DNA of 64,000 nt from PALSA-600 sp963842335 (GTDB taxonomy: Bacteria > Actinomycetota > Thermoleophilia > Gaiellales > Gaiellaceae). A program made the position numbers and the translations under genes. The stretch lies in assembly GCA_963842335.1 (NCBI GenBank), contig CAWJGF010000003.1, forward strand, positions 186,001 through 250,000. The letters are read 5' to 3'. The notes under the pieces are model-generated. The model was not told the origin of the DNA. It did no database searches and saw only the letters and a program-made list of their open reading frames with translations. This document shows, piece after piece, positions 1-10,743 of this stretch; the first letter of the stretch is position 1, and every line of letters begins with the position of its first letter.

Positions 1-17
1 ACGGCTCTGCGGACGCG

Positions 18-2474
<2,457 letters not shown>

Positions 2475-2487
2475 CAGTGCCCCCGCG

Positions 2488-2857
2488 TCAGTGCCGCTGC
2501 GCCGGCGGCTGCGGCGGGTTGTAGATGACGAGGTCGCGGCGGTAGGAGCGGTGCACGTCGTCGAGCGCGCGGCGCATCTCGCTCTCCATGCGCTCGAGCC
2601 GGCGCCGCAAGCTGCAGCAGGTCGTCCTCGAGCCGCAGGACGCGCTCGACGCCCGCAAGATTCAGTCCGAGCTCCGATGTGAGCCGCTGGATCAACCGGA
2701 GACGCTCGATGTCGTGGTCGGAGTACAGGCGAGTGTTGCCCGCCGTGCGCTGCGGACGCACGAGGCCGCGCTGCTCGTAGACCCGCAGCGTCTGCGGATG
2801 CATGCCGGCGAGCTCGGCCGCGACGGAGATCATGTAGCGGGCACCGTCGGCCATCAT
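2488..2857 (-). CDS. hspR: Heat-shock repressor HspR (MerR family), apparent +1 frameshift
   Basis: MerR-type autoregulatory repressor of the dnaK operon. The first 80 or so residues carry the MerR helix-turn-helix (AAELAGMHPQTLRVYEQRGL, then RTAGNTRLYS). The frame fails after LEDDLLQL near position 2609. Skipping one base at 2608 restores the conserved HspR tail, including HRSYRRDLVIYNPP, and ends at TGA 2488-2490, giving 122 residues. Without the shift, reading continues to TGA 2474-2476, which overlaps the clpB start. The ATG at 2855-2857 lies in an ATGA overlap with the dnaJ stop. Either a sequencing insertion, a mutation or a recoding site explains the break. The family assignment is secure. 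Confidence 0.9.
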
Positions 2858-3912
2858 TTCCTCGCGTTCTCGAGCTCTTCGAGCAGCTCGCGCTCCTTCT
2901 TGTTGACGCGCTTCGGCACCTCGATGTGAATGCGCGCGAGCACGTCGCCCTTGCCGGAGCCCTTCAGGCGCGGGGCGCCGCGGCCCTTGATGCGCAACAA
3001 CTTGCCGTCCTCGGTCCCGGACGGGATCTTCAGCGACACCGCGCCTTCGGGGGTCTGCACTTCGACCGAGCCGCCGAGGGCAGCGGTCGAATACGACACG
3101 GGCACCTGCAGGATCAGGTCGTCTCCGCGACGCTCGTAGACCTTCGACGGTTCGACGCGCGTGACCACGAAGAGGTCGCCGGCAGACGCACCGCCGTAAC
3201 CCGCCTCGCCCTTCCCTTTCAGCTTGATGCGCGTGCCGTCCTTCACCCCCGCGGGGATCTTCACGGTGTAGCGCTTGGTGCGCCGTTCGCGGCCCGAGCC
3301 GTGACACGTCGGGCACGGCGTCTCGACGATCGAGCCCATGCCGTGACAGAGCGGGCACGGCTGCTGCAGCGCGAAGAGGCCCTGCGACGTCGCGACCACG
3401 CCCCGCCCGCCGCACTTCGGGCACTGGATCGGCGCGGTACCCGGAGCGGCGCCTGTGCCGTGGCAGGTGTGACATGCAAGCTCGAGCTGCACGGGCACCG
3501 TCACCTGCACGCCCTGGAGTGAGTCCTCGAACGACACCCGCACGTCGACTTCGACGTCGTTGCCACGCTGGCCCCGTTGCGGCTGCTCGGCACCGCGACC
3601 ACCGCGCCCGAACATGCCGCCGAAGATGTCACCGAGGTCGAAGTCGCTGAAGTCGAACGTGGTGCCTCCGGGCGAGAAACCGCCACCGGGTCGGCCGTTC
3701 GTCGTTCCGAGCCGGTCGTAGCTCTTGCGCTTCTCCGGGTCGGAGAGGACGTCGTATGCCGACTGCACCTCCTTGAAGCGTGCTTCGGCCTCGGCGTTGC
3801 CCGGGTTCTTGTCCGGGTGAAACTCGCGCACGAGCGAGCGATAGGCCTTCTTCAACTCCTCCTGCGATGCGTTCTTCGAGACGCCGAGCGACTCGTAGAG
3901 CGACTTAGCCAT
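2854..3912 (-). CDS. dnaJ: Chaperone protein DnaJ (type I Hsp40)
   Basis: Co-chaperone that delivers substrates to DnaK and stimulates its ATPase. The 352-residue product has an N-terminal J domain with the HPD motif (EFHPDKNPG), a Gly/Phe-rich linker (GGGFSPGG, GDIFGGMFGRGG), four CxxCxGxG zinc-binding repeats (CHTCHGTG, CPKCGGRG, CPLCHGMG, CPTCHGSG) and the two C-terminal beta domains. I chose the start at 3912 because the protein then begins MAKSLYESLG. In-frame sequence further upstream lies inside grpE and has no similarity. The start overlaps the grpE stop by 8 nt and the stop overlaps the hspR start as ATGA, so translation is coupled. Confidence 0.97.
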   Translation of the reverse strand: MAKSLYESLGVSKNASQEELKKAYRSLVREFHPDKNPGNAEAEARFKEVQSAYDVLSDPEKRKSYDRLGTTNGRPGGGFSPGGTTFDFSDFDLGDIFGGMFGRGGRGAEQPQRGQRGNDVEVDVRVSFEDSLQGVQVTVPVQLELACHTCHGTGAAPGTAPIQCPKCGGRGVVATSQGLFALQQPCPLCHGMGSIVETPCPTCHGSGRERRTKRYTVKIPAGVKDGTRIKLKGKGEAGYGGASAGDLFVVTRVEPSKVYERRGDDLILQVPVSYSTAALGGSVEVQTPEGAVSLKIPSGTEDGKLLRIKGRGAPRLKGSGKGDVLARIHIEVPKRVNKKERELLEELENARK

Positions 3913-4444
3913 CGACGGCCGGCCCCGAGGAGATGATGACCCGCGCCGGGCGCAGCACACGGTCACCGAGCGAATAGCCCTTCTGCAGTACCTGGATGAC
4001 GCTGCCTTCCTCGGCCTCAGACGGCTGCGAGAGCAACGCCTCCTGCGTGTGCGGATCGAACGAACCGCCGGTCTCGATCTCCGTCAGCCCCTCTTTCGCG
4101 AGCGCGTCCGCCAGCGAGCGGTGAACGAGCCGGACACCGTCCTCGAGCTTCCCTTCCTGATGCTCGGCCGCGGCCTCGAGCGCGCGCTCCAGGTCGTCGA
4201 GCACCGGCACGAGCTCCTTCACCAGCCGCTCGTGGGCGCGCGCGGCCAGCTCGTGCTGGTCGCGCGCCACCCGCTTGCGGTAGTTGTCGAACTCGGCCTT
4301 CAGCCGCTGCAGGGCGTCGAGATACTCGTCGCGCTCTTTCGCGAGCGCGACGACAGGGTCGTCGTGGACCGGATCCTGATCGACGACCTCCGCCGGCTGC
4401 GCGTCGGCAACCGGCGGCGTCTCTTCGAGGTGCTCCTCGCTCAC
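3905..4444 (-). CDS. grpE: Nucleotide exchange factor GrpE
   Basis: Releases ADP from DnaK. The 179-residue protein has an acidic, disordered N-terminal tail, a long coiled coil (about 30-100, with the typical AEFDNYRKRV segment) and the compact beta domain ending in the GrpE signature around GYSLGDRVLRPARVIIS. It sits between dnaK and dnaJ. Its ATG overlaps the dnaK stop (ATGA) and its TAA overlaps dnaJ by 8 nt. Length and domain order are normal for the family. Confidence 0.97.
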   Translation of the reverse strand: MSEEHLEETPPVADAQPAEVVDQDPVHDDPVVALAKERDEYLDALQRLKAEFDNYRKRVARDQHELAARAHERLVKELVPVLDDLERALEAAAEHQEGKLEDGVRLVHRSLADALAKEGLTEIETGGSFDPHTQEALLSQPSEAEEGSVIQVLQKGYSLGDRVLRPARVIISSGPAVDG

Positions 4445-6342
4445 TTCTCGTCGACCACTTCGTACTCGGCGTCCTCGACGACCTCGTCGTCCGACGGGGC
4501 AGCCGACTCACCGTTCGGTGCGCCGGAAGCGTCCTGCGAGGACGCCTGTGCGTAGATCGCCGATGCGGCCTCCGTCCATGCTTCCTGGAGCGCGTCTGCC
4601 TTGGCCTTGATCTCGGCCGTGTCGCTCGACTCGAGCACGCCGCGCAGTTCCATGATGCGGCCCTCGACCGTCGAGGCGACGCCTCCGTCGAGCTTCTCGC
4701 GATGCTCGGTGAGCGACTTCTCGATCTGGTACGCGAGCGACTCGGCGTTGTTACGGGCATCGGCGAGCTCGCGGAGCTTGCGTGCCTCGTCCCCGTGAGC
4801 CTCCGCCTCCTTGATCATCCGCTCGACCTCCTCGGACGCAAGACCCGAGCCGCCTTCGATGCGGATCTGCTGTTCGTTACCGGTGCCGAGGTCCTTGGCC
4901 GACACGTTGATGATCCCGTTCGCGTCGATGTCGAAGGCGACCTCGACCTGCGGCATGCCACGCGGCGCCGGTGGGATCCCAACGAGCTCGAACTTGCCGA
5001 GGGTCTTGTTGTACGTCGCCATCTCCGACTCGCCTTGGAGCACGTGCACGAGCACCGAGGGCTGGTTGTCCTCGGCAGTCGAGAAGACCTCGGTCTTGCG
5101 CGTCGGGATCGTCGTGTTGCGATCGATCAGCTTCGTCATCACGCCGCCCTTGGTCTCGATGCCGAGCGACAGCGGCGTGACGTCGAGGAGCAGGACGTCC
5201 TTGACCTCGCCCTTCAGCACGCCCGCCTGGATCGCGGCGCCGACTGCGACGACCTCGTCCGGGTTGACGCCCTTGTGCGGGTCCTTGCCGATCAGGTCCT
5301 TGACCTTCGCCTGGACCGCGGGCATGCGCGTCATGCCGCCGACGAGCACGACGTGCTCGATGTCCGCCGGTGTGAGCCCGGCATCGGTGAGCGCCTGCTT
5401 CGTCGGCGCAACCGTGCGCTCGAGCAGCGCGTGCGCGAGCTCCTCGAGCTTTGCGCGAGTGAGCTGCAGGTCGAGGTGCTTCGGACCGTCCTGCGTCGCC
5501 GTGATGAACGGCAGATTGATCTGGGTCGTCATCGTCGAGGAGAGCTCGATCTTGGCCTTCTCGGCCGCTTCGTAGAGACGCTGGAGCGCCATCGGGTCGA
5601 TACCGAGATCGATGCCCTGGTCGCGCTTGAACTCGCCGACCATCCAGTCGACCACCGCCTTGTCGAAGTTGTCACCGCCAAGATGGTTGTCACCGTTGGT
5701 CGACTTCACCTCGAAGACGCCCTCGCCGAGCTCGAGCACCGACACGTCGAAGGTGCCGCCGCCGAGGTCGAAGACGAGGATCGTCTGGTCGCCGCCCTCC
5801 TTGTCGAGGCCATAGGCGAGGGCGGCCGCGGTCGGCTCGTTGACGATGCGGAGCACGTTCAGCCCCGCGATCTTCCCTGCGTCCTTCGTCGCTTCGCGCT
5901 GTGCGTTGTTGAAGTACGCCGGCACGGTGATCACCGCGTCGGAGACCGACTCGCCGAGGTACGCCTCCGCGTCGGTCTTCAGCTTCTGAAGGATCATCGC
6001 GCTGATCTCCGGCGGGGCATATTCCTTACCGCCTGCCTCGACGCGCACGTCCTCGTTGCCGCCCTTCACGACCTTGTACGGGACGATGGTCATCTCCTCG
6101 TTGACCTCGTCGTACTTCCGCCCCATGAACCGCTTGATCGAGAAGACGGTGTTCTCGGGGTTCGTCACCTGCTGCCGCCGCGCCGGAGCGCCGACGAGGC
6201 GCTGGCCGTCCTTCGTGAAGCCCACGACCGAGGGGGTCGTCCTACCGCCCTCCGCGTTCGGGATCACGGTCGGCTCGCCGCCCTCGAGGACGGCCATGCA
6301 CGAGTTCGTCGTGCCGAGATCGATTCCGATCGTCTTAGCCAC
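4441..6342 (-). CDS. dnaK: Chaperone protein DnaK (Hsp70)
   Basis: Central ATP-dependent folding chaperone. The 633-residue product has the Hsp70 signatures GIDLGTTNS at the N-terminus, the FDLGGGTFDVS phosphate loop near residue 190, VLVGGMTRMP near 330, and the EEVD-like acidic C-terminal tail usual for bacterial DnaK (DDEVVEDAEYEVVDEK). The start is GTG at 6342, preceded by a good Shine-Dalgarno (AAGGAG, about 7 nt away). It is the first gene of the operon, followed with overlapping junctions by grpE, dnaJ, hspR and clpB. Regulation probably occurs at the AT-rich region just upstream. Confidence 0.98.
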   Translation of the reverse strand: MAKTIGIDLGTTNSCMAVLEGGEPTVIPNAEGGRTTPSVVGFTKDGQRLVGAPARRQQVTNPENTVFSIKRFMGRKYDEVNEEMTIVPYKVVKGGNEDVRVEAGGKEYAPPEISAMILQKLKTDAEAYLGESVSDAVITVPAYFNNAQREATKDAGKIAGLNVLRIVNEPTAAALAYGLDKEGGDQTILVFDLGGGTFDVSVLELGEGVFEVKSTNGDNHLGGDNFDKAVVDWMVGEFKRDQGIDLGIDPMALQRLYEAAEKAKIELSSTMTTQINLPFITATQDGPKHLDLQLTRAKLEELAHALLERTVAPTKQALTDAGLTPADIEHVVLVGGMTRMPAVQAKVKDLIGKDPHKGVNPDEVVAVGAAIQAGVLKGEVKDVLLLDVTPLSLGIETKGGVMTKLIDRNTTIPTRKTEVFSTAEDNQPSVLVHVLQGESEMATYNKTLGKFELVGIPPAPRGMPQVEVAFDIDANGIINVSAKDLGTGNEQQIRIEGGSGLASEEVERMIKEAEAHGDEARKLRELADARNNAESLAYQIEKSLTEHREKLDGGVASTVEGRIMELRGVLESSDTAEIKAKADALQEAWTEAASAIYAQASSQDASGAPNGESAAPSDDEVVEDAEYEVVDEK

Positions 6343-6397
6343 GTGTTCGCTCCTTCTCGTTTCTCGAGGCCTTGTTTTCTGGGTCTGTTTCTCTGCG

Positions 6398-6431
6398 CTG
6401 AGTCAACGTAGAAAATCTAAGTCGAGTTATA
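6398..6431 (-). promoter_or_regulatory. Candidate dnaK promoter and HspR operator region
   Basis: An AT-rich patch in a GC-rich genome lies upstream of dnaK. On the minus strand it holds a -10-like TATAAC (6431-6426), then two similar octamers, CGACTTAG and TGACTCAG, about 19 bp apart. The stretch between them also forms an imperfect inverted repeat. The classic HspR operator (CTTGAGT-N7-ACTCAAG) is not present in exact form, so assignment to HspR rests on position and partial similarity. Confidence 0.4.
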
Positions 6432-6468
6432 GCAGATCGTCGCTAACCCAATGTGGGCCTCAATAGGC

Positions 6469-6497
6469 TTGCCCGTTCGCGGTGCCTCGCGTACCGT
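6469..6497 (+). promoter_or_regulatory. Leaderless promoter for the 6506 gene
   Basis: A -35-like TTGCCC (6469-6474) and a -10-like TACCGT (6492-6497) are separated by 17 bp. The -10 lies 8 nt before the GTG start at 6506. This spacing implies transcription starts at or next to the start codon. Confidence 0.5.
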
Positions 6498-6505
6498 GCC
6501 TGACC

Positions 6506-6814
6506 GTGGATCCCGAGGCACGGACGGAGATCGAGTCGACGCTCGCGGCGCGCCGCGAGCTCGGCCCGGGTCACGACGAGCAGTTGATCGAGGGCTTCCT
6601 GCAGCGGATCGAGCGGGAGATCGACCGCAAGGTCGACGAGCGGCTTGCGGCGCGTGGGCCGAGGCGGCGCTCCGGCTCTCCCCTGCACCCGGGCAACCTC
6701 GCCCTCTGCATCCCGATCATCGCGATCGCCGGTGGGATCGGCGGCGTTGCCGGGCTGATCGTCGCCTTCGTCTCGCTGATCGTCGTGTTCGCGCTCGCAG
6801 AAGTGCGTCGCTAG
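6506..6814 (+). CDS. Small membrane protein of unknown function
   Basis: A 102-residue protein I do not recognise. The first 60 residues are charged and probably helical (Glu/Arg-rich, LIEGFLQRIEREIDRKVDER). The end is one or two hydrophobic segments (ALCIPIIAIAGGIGGVAGLI then VAFVSLIVVFALAEV), so it is likely anchored in the membrane with a cytoplasmic N-terminal part. I chose GTG 6506 because a TACCGT -10 box lies exactly 8 nt upstream; in-frame sequence continues upstream to 6482. The gene is divergent from dnaK. Its TAG stop shares a CTAG with the stop of the convergent transporter gene. Confidence 0.6.
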   Translation: MDPEARTEIESTLAARRELGPGHDEQLIEGFLQRIEREIDRKVDERLAARGPRRRSGSPLHPGNLALCIPIIAIAGGIGGVAGLIVAFVSLIVVFALAEVRR

Positions 6815-7639
6815 CGCGTCGCCCCGATCAGAATGCCGCCGGCGACGACGAGCAGCGCCCCGATCGCGACTCGTCGCCCCATCCCCTCCGCGTTGCGGAT
6901 CAGCAAGCGCCGAAAGGCCGACGCCCCAGAGCGACTCCGTCGCAACGAGCGGCGAGACGACACTGACGCGACCGCGGAAGTACGCCTCGAAGAGACAGAT
7001 GTAGGAGAGCCCGAAGAGCACGCCTGCAGGCGCGAACCGCGCGAGCTCAACTCTCCTCGGCGCACGGCGCGTCCACACAGCGGCGACACAGGCGCCGGCG
7101 ACGAGCGTCGCGGCTGCAGCCGTGCCGGGGGTTGCGTGGGTGTGGAGTGCACGCGCAAGGTTGTCGCGCGTCGCGAAGAGCACTGCGGCACCCGCCGCGT
7201 AGACCAGGCCGATGCGCCGTAGATCGCCGGGCCGGTCGCGCTCCCCGGCAAGCAGTACCCCGCCGGCAACGATCCCGAGCGCGCCGATGATCAGAGGCGG
7301 CGAGAGCGGCTCGTGCAGGAAGACGAGCGCGATCGCAACTGCCACGAGCGGCGCCCCGCCAACTGTCACTGACGTGCGCGACGCACCGACCTCACCCACG
7401 GCGAGCGTGAAGAGGATCTGCGAGAGGCCGGGCGCGAGCAGGCCTGCAAGGAGAAACGGCCACGCGCCGTGCAGGTCGAAATGGAACGCCGCCGCGATCA
7501 GGGACACTCCGAGCGCCGGGAGGACCGTCGCGAGGGTCGCACCGCTGGCATCGGCGAGCCCGCGGAGCGCCATGCGCAAGGCGACGGTCATCCCGCCGAA
7601 GAGCGCCGCCGACGCGAGCGCGAAGCCGACTGCGGTCAT
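6811..7639 (-). CDS. EamA/DMT-family transporter, apparent +1 frameshift
   Basis: Drug/metabolite transporter superfamily permease with about ten hydrophobic segments in two EamA halves. The first half starts MTAVGFALASAALFGGMTVA and the second contains the usual region near ESLWGVGLSAL. After that point the frame is lost near 6905. Skipping one base at 6904 gives LLIRNAEGMGRR and the typical last helix (VAIGALLVVAGGILIGATR), ending at TAG 6811-6813 for a 275-residue total. The start at 7639 is the first Met of helix 1; an upstream Met at 7678 would overlap the next gene. Substrate unknown. Confidence 0.8.
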
Positions 7640-7667
7640 TGCGTTGCGCCAGGAGCCGCGAGCACTC

Positions 7668-8162
7668 TCACGCAGCACGTGCCGCGTTGCGCCGCGCGAT
7701 CTGTGCGAGCCAGCGGCGGCGGATCAGCGCCGAGAACGGGCCGACGACCCGCCAGTAGCGAAGAAAGGATCGTCGGGCCGCGGCATCGACAGCCTCGACC
7801 CGCGTCTCCGTCGTCAACCGCTCACCGTCAGCGCGGAAGTCGGTCACGATCCGCACCTGTCCGGGCCGGGCGCCCGCGAAGGAGTGGATGCCGCTGCCGG
7901 GCCGCCACGGCGTCCCGGCCGCACCGAAGACGATCTCGCCCTCGGCGCGCGCGAGCTCTCGCAGCCCGAGGCCGGCAAGAGCCTCGCCGATCGACCCTCC
8001 GAGGCCGAGCCCGCGCAGGCGCAGCAGCGCCCGTACGACGGAGTCGGCCGCGATCGGCGTCGAGAGCGCCAGGGCGAGCGCGCGTTCCGGCGCGAGCGGC
8101 AGGGAGACCGAGTGCACCTCGCGCACGTCGAAGCGCGGCAGAACGTCGTCGATCACGGGCAT
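7668..8162 (-). CDS. Uncharacterised protein, possibly SRPBCC-like
   Basis: A 164-residue cytoplasmic protein without signal or membrane segment. The layout is short beta strands around a long helix: an N-terminal strand (FDVREVHSVSLP), a helical stretch, then strands through VRIVTDFRADGERLTTETRV and a C-terminal basic helix (FSALIRRRWLAQIARRN). This resembles polyketide-cyclase/SRPBCC-type lipid-binding folds, but I see no diagnostic residue. It lies just upstream of the DMT transporter gene on the same strand and may be co-transcribed with it. It is divergent from moaA, with a hairpin repeat between them. Confidence 0.65.
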   Translation of the reverse strand: MPVIDDVLPRFDVREVHSVSLPLAPERALALALSTPIAADSVVRALLRLRGLGLGGSIGEALAGLGLRELARAEGEIVFGAAGTPWRPGSGIHSFAGARPGQVRIVTDFRADGERLTTETRVEAVDAAARRSFLRYWRVVGPFSALIRRRWLAQIARRNAARAA

Positions 8163-8188
8163 GGCGACGATTCAACCCGATCGCCGGG

Positions 8189-8247
8189 CCAGGGCCGAAA
8201 AGGACATGTCTCGGGGACTGTCCCCAAGCCATGTCTTGAACGGCCAG
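8189..8247. repeat. Dispersed long-hairpin repeat, copy 1
   Basis: An imperfect inverted repeat with a core palindrome GGGGACTGTCCCC, inner arms GACATGTC/GCCATGTC and outer arms GGGCCG/CGGCC. Similar elements lie at 21667-21723 and 52783-52879. It fills the intergenic space between the unknown protein gene and moaA. The pattern is like REP/BIME elements spread by RAYT-type transposases, but no such transposase is in the window. Confidence 0.8.
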
Positions 8248-8265
8248 TCGGCGGCGAGCTACCGT
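8236..8265 (+). promoter_or_regulatory. Candidate leaderless moaA promoter
   Basis: TTGAAC (8236-8241) and TACCGT (8260-8265) are 18 bp apart. The -10 is 7 nt before GTG 8273. The -35 lies inside the right arm of hairpin repeat copy 1. Confidence 0.5.
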
Positions 8266-8272
8266 GCCTGGC

Positions 8273-9271
8273 GTGGATGCGCTCGATACCTTCGGCCGGC
8301 CAATGCGCGACCTGCGCATCTCGGTCACGGACCGCTGCAACTTCCGCTGCGTCTACTGCATGCCCAAGGAGGTCTACGGCCGCGACCACCACTTCCTCGA
8401 TCGCCGCGAACTGCTGACCTTCGAGGAGATCGCCCGAGTCGCCCGCACGTTCGTCGCGACCGGCGTCCAGAAGATTCGGATCACAGGAGGCGAGCCGCTC
8501 GTGCGCCGTGATCTCGAGCGGCTGATCGAGCTGCTCGCCGCCCTCGACGTCGAACTGACCCTGACGACGAACGGGTCGCTCCTCCCCGCGAAGGCCCAGG
8601 CCCTGGCCGACGCCGGTCTCGACCGGATCACCGTCAGCCTCGACTCCCTCGACGACCCGACATTTCGCGCGCTGAACGATGTCGACTTCTCGGTCGACCG
8701 CGTCGTCGAAGGCATCGATGCCGCCGTGGCCGCAGGGCTGCCGGTGAAGGTGAACGCGGTCGTGAAACGGGGCGTCAACGACGACCAAATCGTGCCGATG
8801 GCAGCGTTCTTTCGCGACCGTGGGCAAACGCTGCGGTTCATCGAGTACATGGACGTCGGTCACACGAACGGCTGGCGCCTCGACGATGTCGTGCCGGCCG
8901 CGGAGATCGTCGCGCTGCTCGGTGCGGAGTTCGGCGTCGAGCCGGCCGAGGCCAACTATCGGGGCGAGGTGGCGAAGCGCTGGCGGTATCGCGACGGTTC
9001 TGGCGAGTTCGGCGTGATCGCGTCGGTCACCCAGCCTTTCTGTGGCGACTGCACCAGAGCGCGTATTTCCGCCGAGGGACGCCTCTTCACGTGCCTGTTC
9101 GCGGTCCGCGGCCACGACCTGCGTGCATTGCTGCGAGGCGGCGCGTCCGATGCGGACGTCGAGGCCGAGCTGCGGCGGGTCTGGGGCGGCCGGGCCGACC
9201 GTTATTCCGACCTGCGTTCAGCAGCCACGGAAGACCTGCCGAAGGTGGAAATGAGCTATATCGGCGGCTAG
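8273..9271 (+). CDS. moaA: GTP 3',8-cyclase MoaA
   Basis: Radical-SAM enzyme for the first step of molybdenum cofactor synthesis, converting GTP to 3',8-cyclo-H2GTP. The product shows the radical SAM cysteines (CNFRCVYC) near residue 25, the GGEPL motif, and the C-terminal second 4Fe-4S cluster site (CGDCTRARISAEGRLFTC). It ends with the Gly-Gly tail found in active MoaA (MSYIGG). Length (about 332) is normal. I prefer GTG 8273 because a TACCGT box is 7 nt upstream; GTG 8264 is a possible alternative. No other molybdopterin gene is in the window, so it stands alone here. Confidence 0.95.
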   Translation: MDALDTFGRPMRDLRISVTDRCNFRCVYCMPKEVYGRDHHFLDRRELLTFEEIARVARTFVATGVQKIRITGGEPLVRRDLERLIELLAALDVELTLTTNGSLLPAKAQALADAGLDRITVSLDSLDDPTFRALNDVDFSVDRVVEGIDAAVAAGLPVKVNAVVKRGVNDDQIVPMAAFFRDRGQTLRFIEYMDVGHTNGWRLDDVVPAAEIVALLGAEFGVEPAEANYRGEVAKRWRYRDGSGEFGVIASVTQPFCGDCTRARISAEGRLFTCLFAVRGHDLRALLRGGASDADVEAELRRVWGGRADRYSDLRSAATEDLPKVEMSYIGG

Positions 9272-9326
9272 AAGGCCGCTCGGCTCTCGCTCACCGCCGG
9301 ACGGGCGTCTAGACTTGAACGTAGCC

Positions 9327-10052
9327 GTGTCGACCATGGTTGCAGCCGGGCGCCGGTATCTACCGCGCGGATGGGCCGATCTCGGTCGCCAATTGGCGAT
9401 CTGGTTCGGCTTCGCGGTGCTCTACCAGCTCGCCCGCGGGCTCGCCGATCGCAACCCCGCAAAGGCCTTTCAGAACGGGTTCGCGGTCGTCAACTTCGAG
9501 ACACGCGTCACCCACCGGCTCTACGAGCTCACATTCCAGAACTTCGTCGACCAGCGACACCTGCTCGAAGCCGCGGTCTCGTGGACGTACTGGCTCTCCG
9601 AGTTCGCCGTCGTCGGCTTCGCCGTTCTGTGGGTCTACCTGCGGCGCCACGACTCGTTCAAGCGGTTCCGTAACTCGATCCTGATCGCGAACACAATCGG
9701 CCTCGTCGGCTATGTGTTCGTGCCGACGGCACCGCCCCGGCTGCTCGGGGTCGGTTTCGTCAACACCCATCGCGACGGTCTCGTCAGCCTGGCGGCGAAC
9801 CCGTACGCGGCGATGCCGAGCCTCCACGCGGCCGATGCGCTGATCGTCGGGGTCGTTCTGTTCTCGCTCTGCCGAAATGTCTGGGCGAAGCTCCTCTGGG
9901 CGGTGTGGCCCGCCTGGGTGTGGTTCGCAGTGATGGCCACCGGCAACCACTTCTGGCTCGACTGCATCGCAGGAATCGGGGTTGCGATCGTGACGATGGT
10001 GGCCGTCTACAACGAGCCGATCCGCCGTACGTTTGCCGCTCGTCGGGCGTAA
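9327..10052 (+). CDS. PAP2-superfamily membrane phosphatase/transferase
   Basis: Membrane protein of about 241 residues with five or six hydrophobic segments and PAP2 catalytic motifs: a PSLHAADA block and, after a helix, GNHFWLDCIAG containing the catalytic His and Asp. The layout fits the PAP2_3/inositolphosphotransferase-like branch (Aur1-related) more than classical PAP. The next genes make inositol phospholipids, so it may dephosphorylate phosphatidylinositol phosphate or transfer an inositol-phosphate group; this is inference from position. The start is uncertain: TTG 9315, GTG 9327 and ATG 9336 are all in frame, and a TAGACT box at 9310-9315 favours the later ones. Confidence 0.8.
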   Translation: MSTMVAAGRRYLPRGWADLGRQLAIWFGFAVLYQLARGLADRNPAKAFQNGFAVVNFETRVTHRLYELTFQNFVDQRHLLEAAVSWTYWLSEFAVVGFAVLWVYLRRHDSFKRFRNSILIANTIGLVGYVFVPTAPPRLLGVGFVNTHRDGLVSLAANPYAAMPSLHAADALIVGVVLFSLCRNVWAKLLWAVWPAWVWFAVMATGNHFWLDCIAGIGVAIVTMVAVYNEPIRRTFAARRA

Positions 10053-10110
10053 CCGACCGCCTGCCGACCCGAAGCTGGGCCCGGGAGAGGACGCTGCTAC
10101 GGTCACATCC

Positions 10111-10743
10111 GTGACCAGAGCGGCCACGATCAAGCAGGGCTACACGACCGGTGCGCGCTCGCTCGCATCGCGCTCCGTCACCGGCCTGACCCGCACGCGT
10201 GTCACCCCGAATGCCCTCACGGCGACCGGAGTCCTGCTCTGCGCCGCGGCGTCCGTGCTCGTGCTCTTCGAGAGCCGGAACGAGATTCTCTTCTACTGGC
10301 TCGCCGCGTTCGTCTTCGTCGTCGGCTCGCTGGCCGACATCCTCGACGGAGCGCTCGCGCGGGCAGGTGGCAAGACCACCCCGTTCGGCGCGTTCCTCGA
10401 CTCGACCACCGACCGGGTGAGCGAAGGCTTCATGCTGACCGCGATCGCCTACATCCTCGCGACGCACCATCAGCCCGTCTTCGTCGCCGTGGCAATGGCA
10501 GCGGTCGCCGGCTCGTTCCTCGTGTCGTACACCCGCGCCAAGGCCGAGACGATCGGACTGCGCGGCGACGTCGGCATCGGCTCGCGCGCCGAGCGGGTCG
10601 TCGTGATCACCGCCGGTCTCGTACTCGCACCGTGGGGGGTCCTGCCCTGGGCGCTCGTCCTGCTCGCCGCAACGGCGTGGCTGACGGTGGTCCAGCGCGT
10701 CCTGCACGTCCGCAAGCAACTGATGGAGGCATCGAGTGAGTGA
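10111..10743 (+). CDS. CDP-alcohol phosphatidyltransferase, probable phosphatidylinositol-phosphate synthase
   Basis: Integral membrane enzyme with the CDP-alcohol phosphotransferase signature, seen as DGALARAGGKTTPFGAFLDS followed by TTDR around residues 80-105. It has about six membrane helices and 210 residues. In actinobacteria this family joins CDP-diacylglycerol and inositol 1-phosphate to give phosphatidylinositol phosphate. The overlap with an inositol-phosphate synthase gene makes that substrate most likely here; a phosphatidylglycerophosphate synthase role is the alternative. GTG 10111 is chosen because a TACGGT box lies 7 nt upstream. Its stop overlaps the start of the next gene (GTGAGTGA). 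Confidence 0.88.
   Translation: MTRAATIKQGYTTGARSLASRSVTGLTRTRVTPNALTATGVLLCAAASVLVLFESRNEILFYWLAAFVFVVGSLADILDGALARAGGKTTPFGAFLDSTTDRVSEGFMLTAIAYILATHHQPVFVAVAMAAVAGSFLVSYTRAKAETIGLRGDVGIGSRAERVVVITAGLVLAPWGVLPWALVLLAATAWLTVVQRVLHVRKQLMEASSE

Noticed and set aside
4702..6411. A 569-codon open frame antisense to dnaK
   Set aside because: Shadow of the DnaK gene, with the same low-complexity composition and no start signals.
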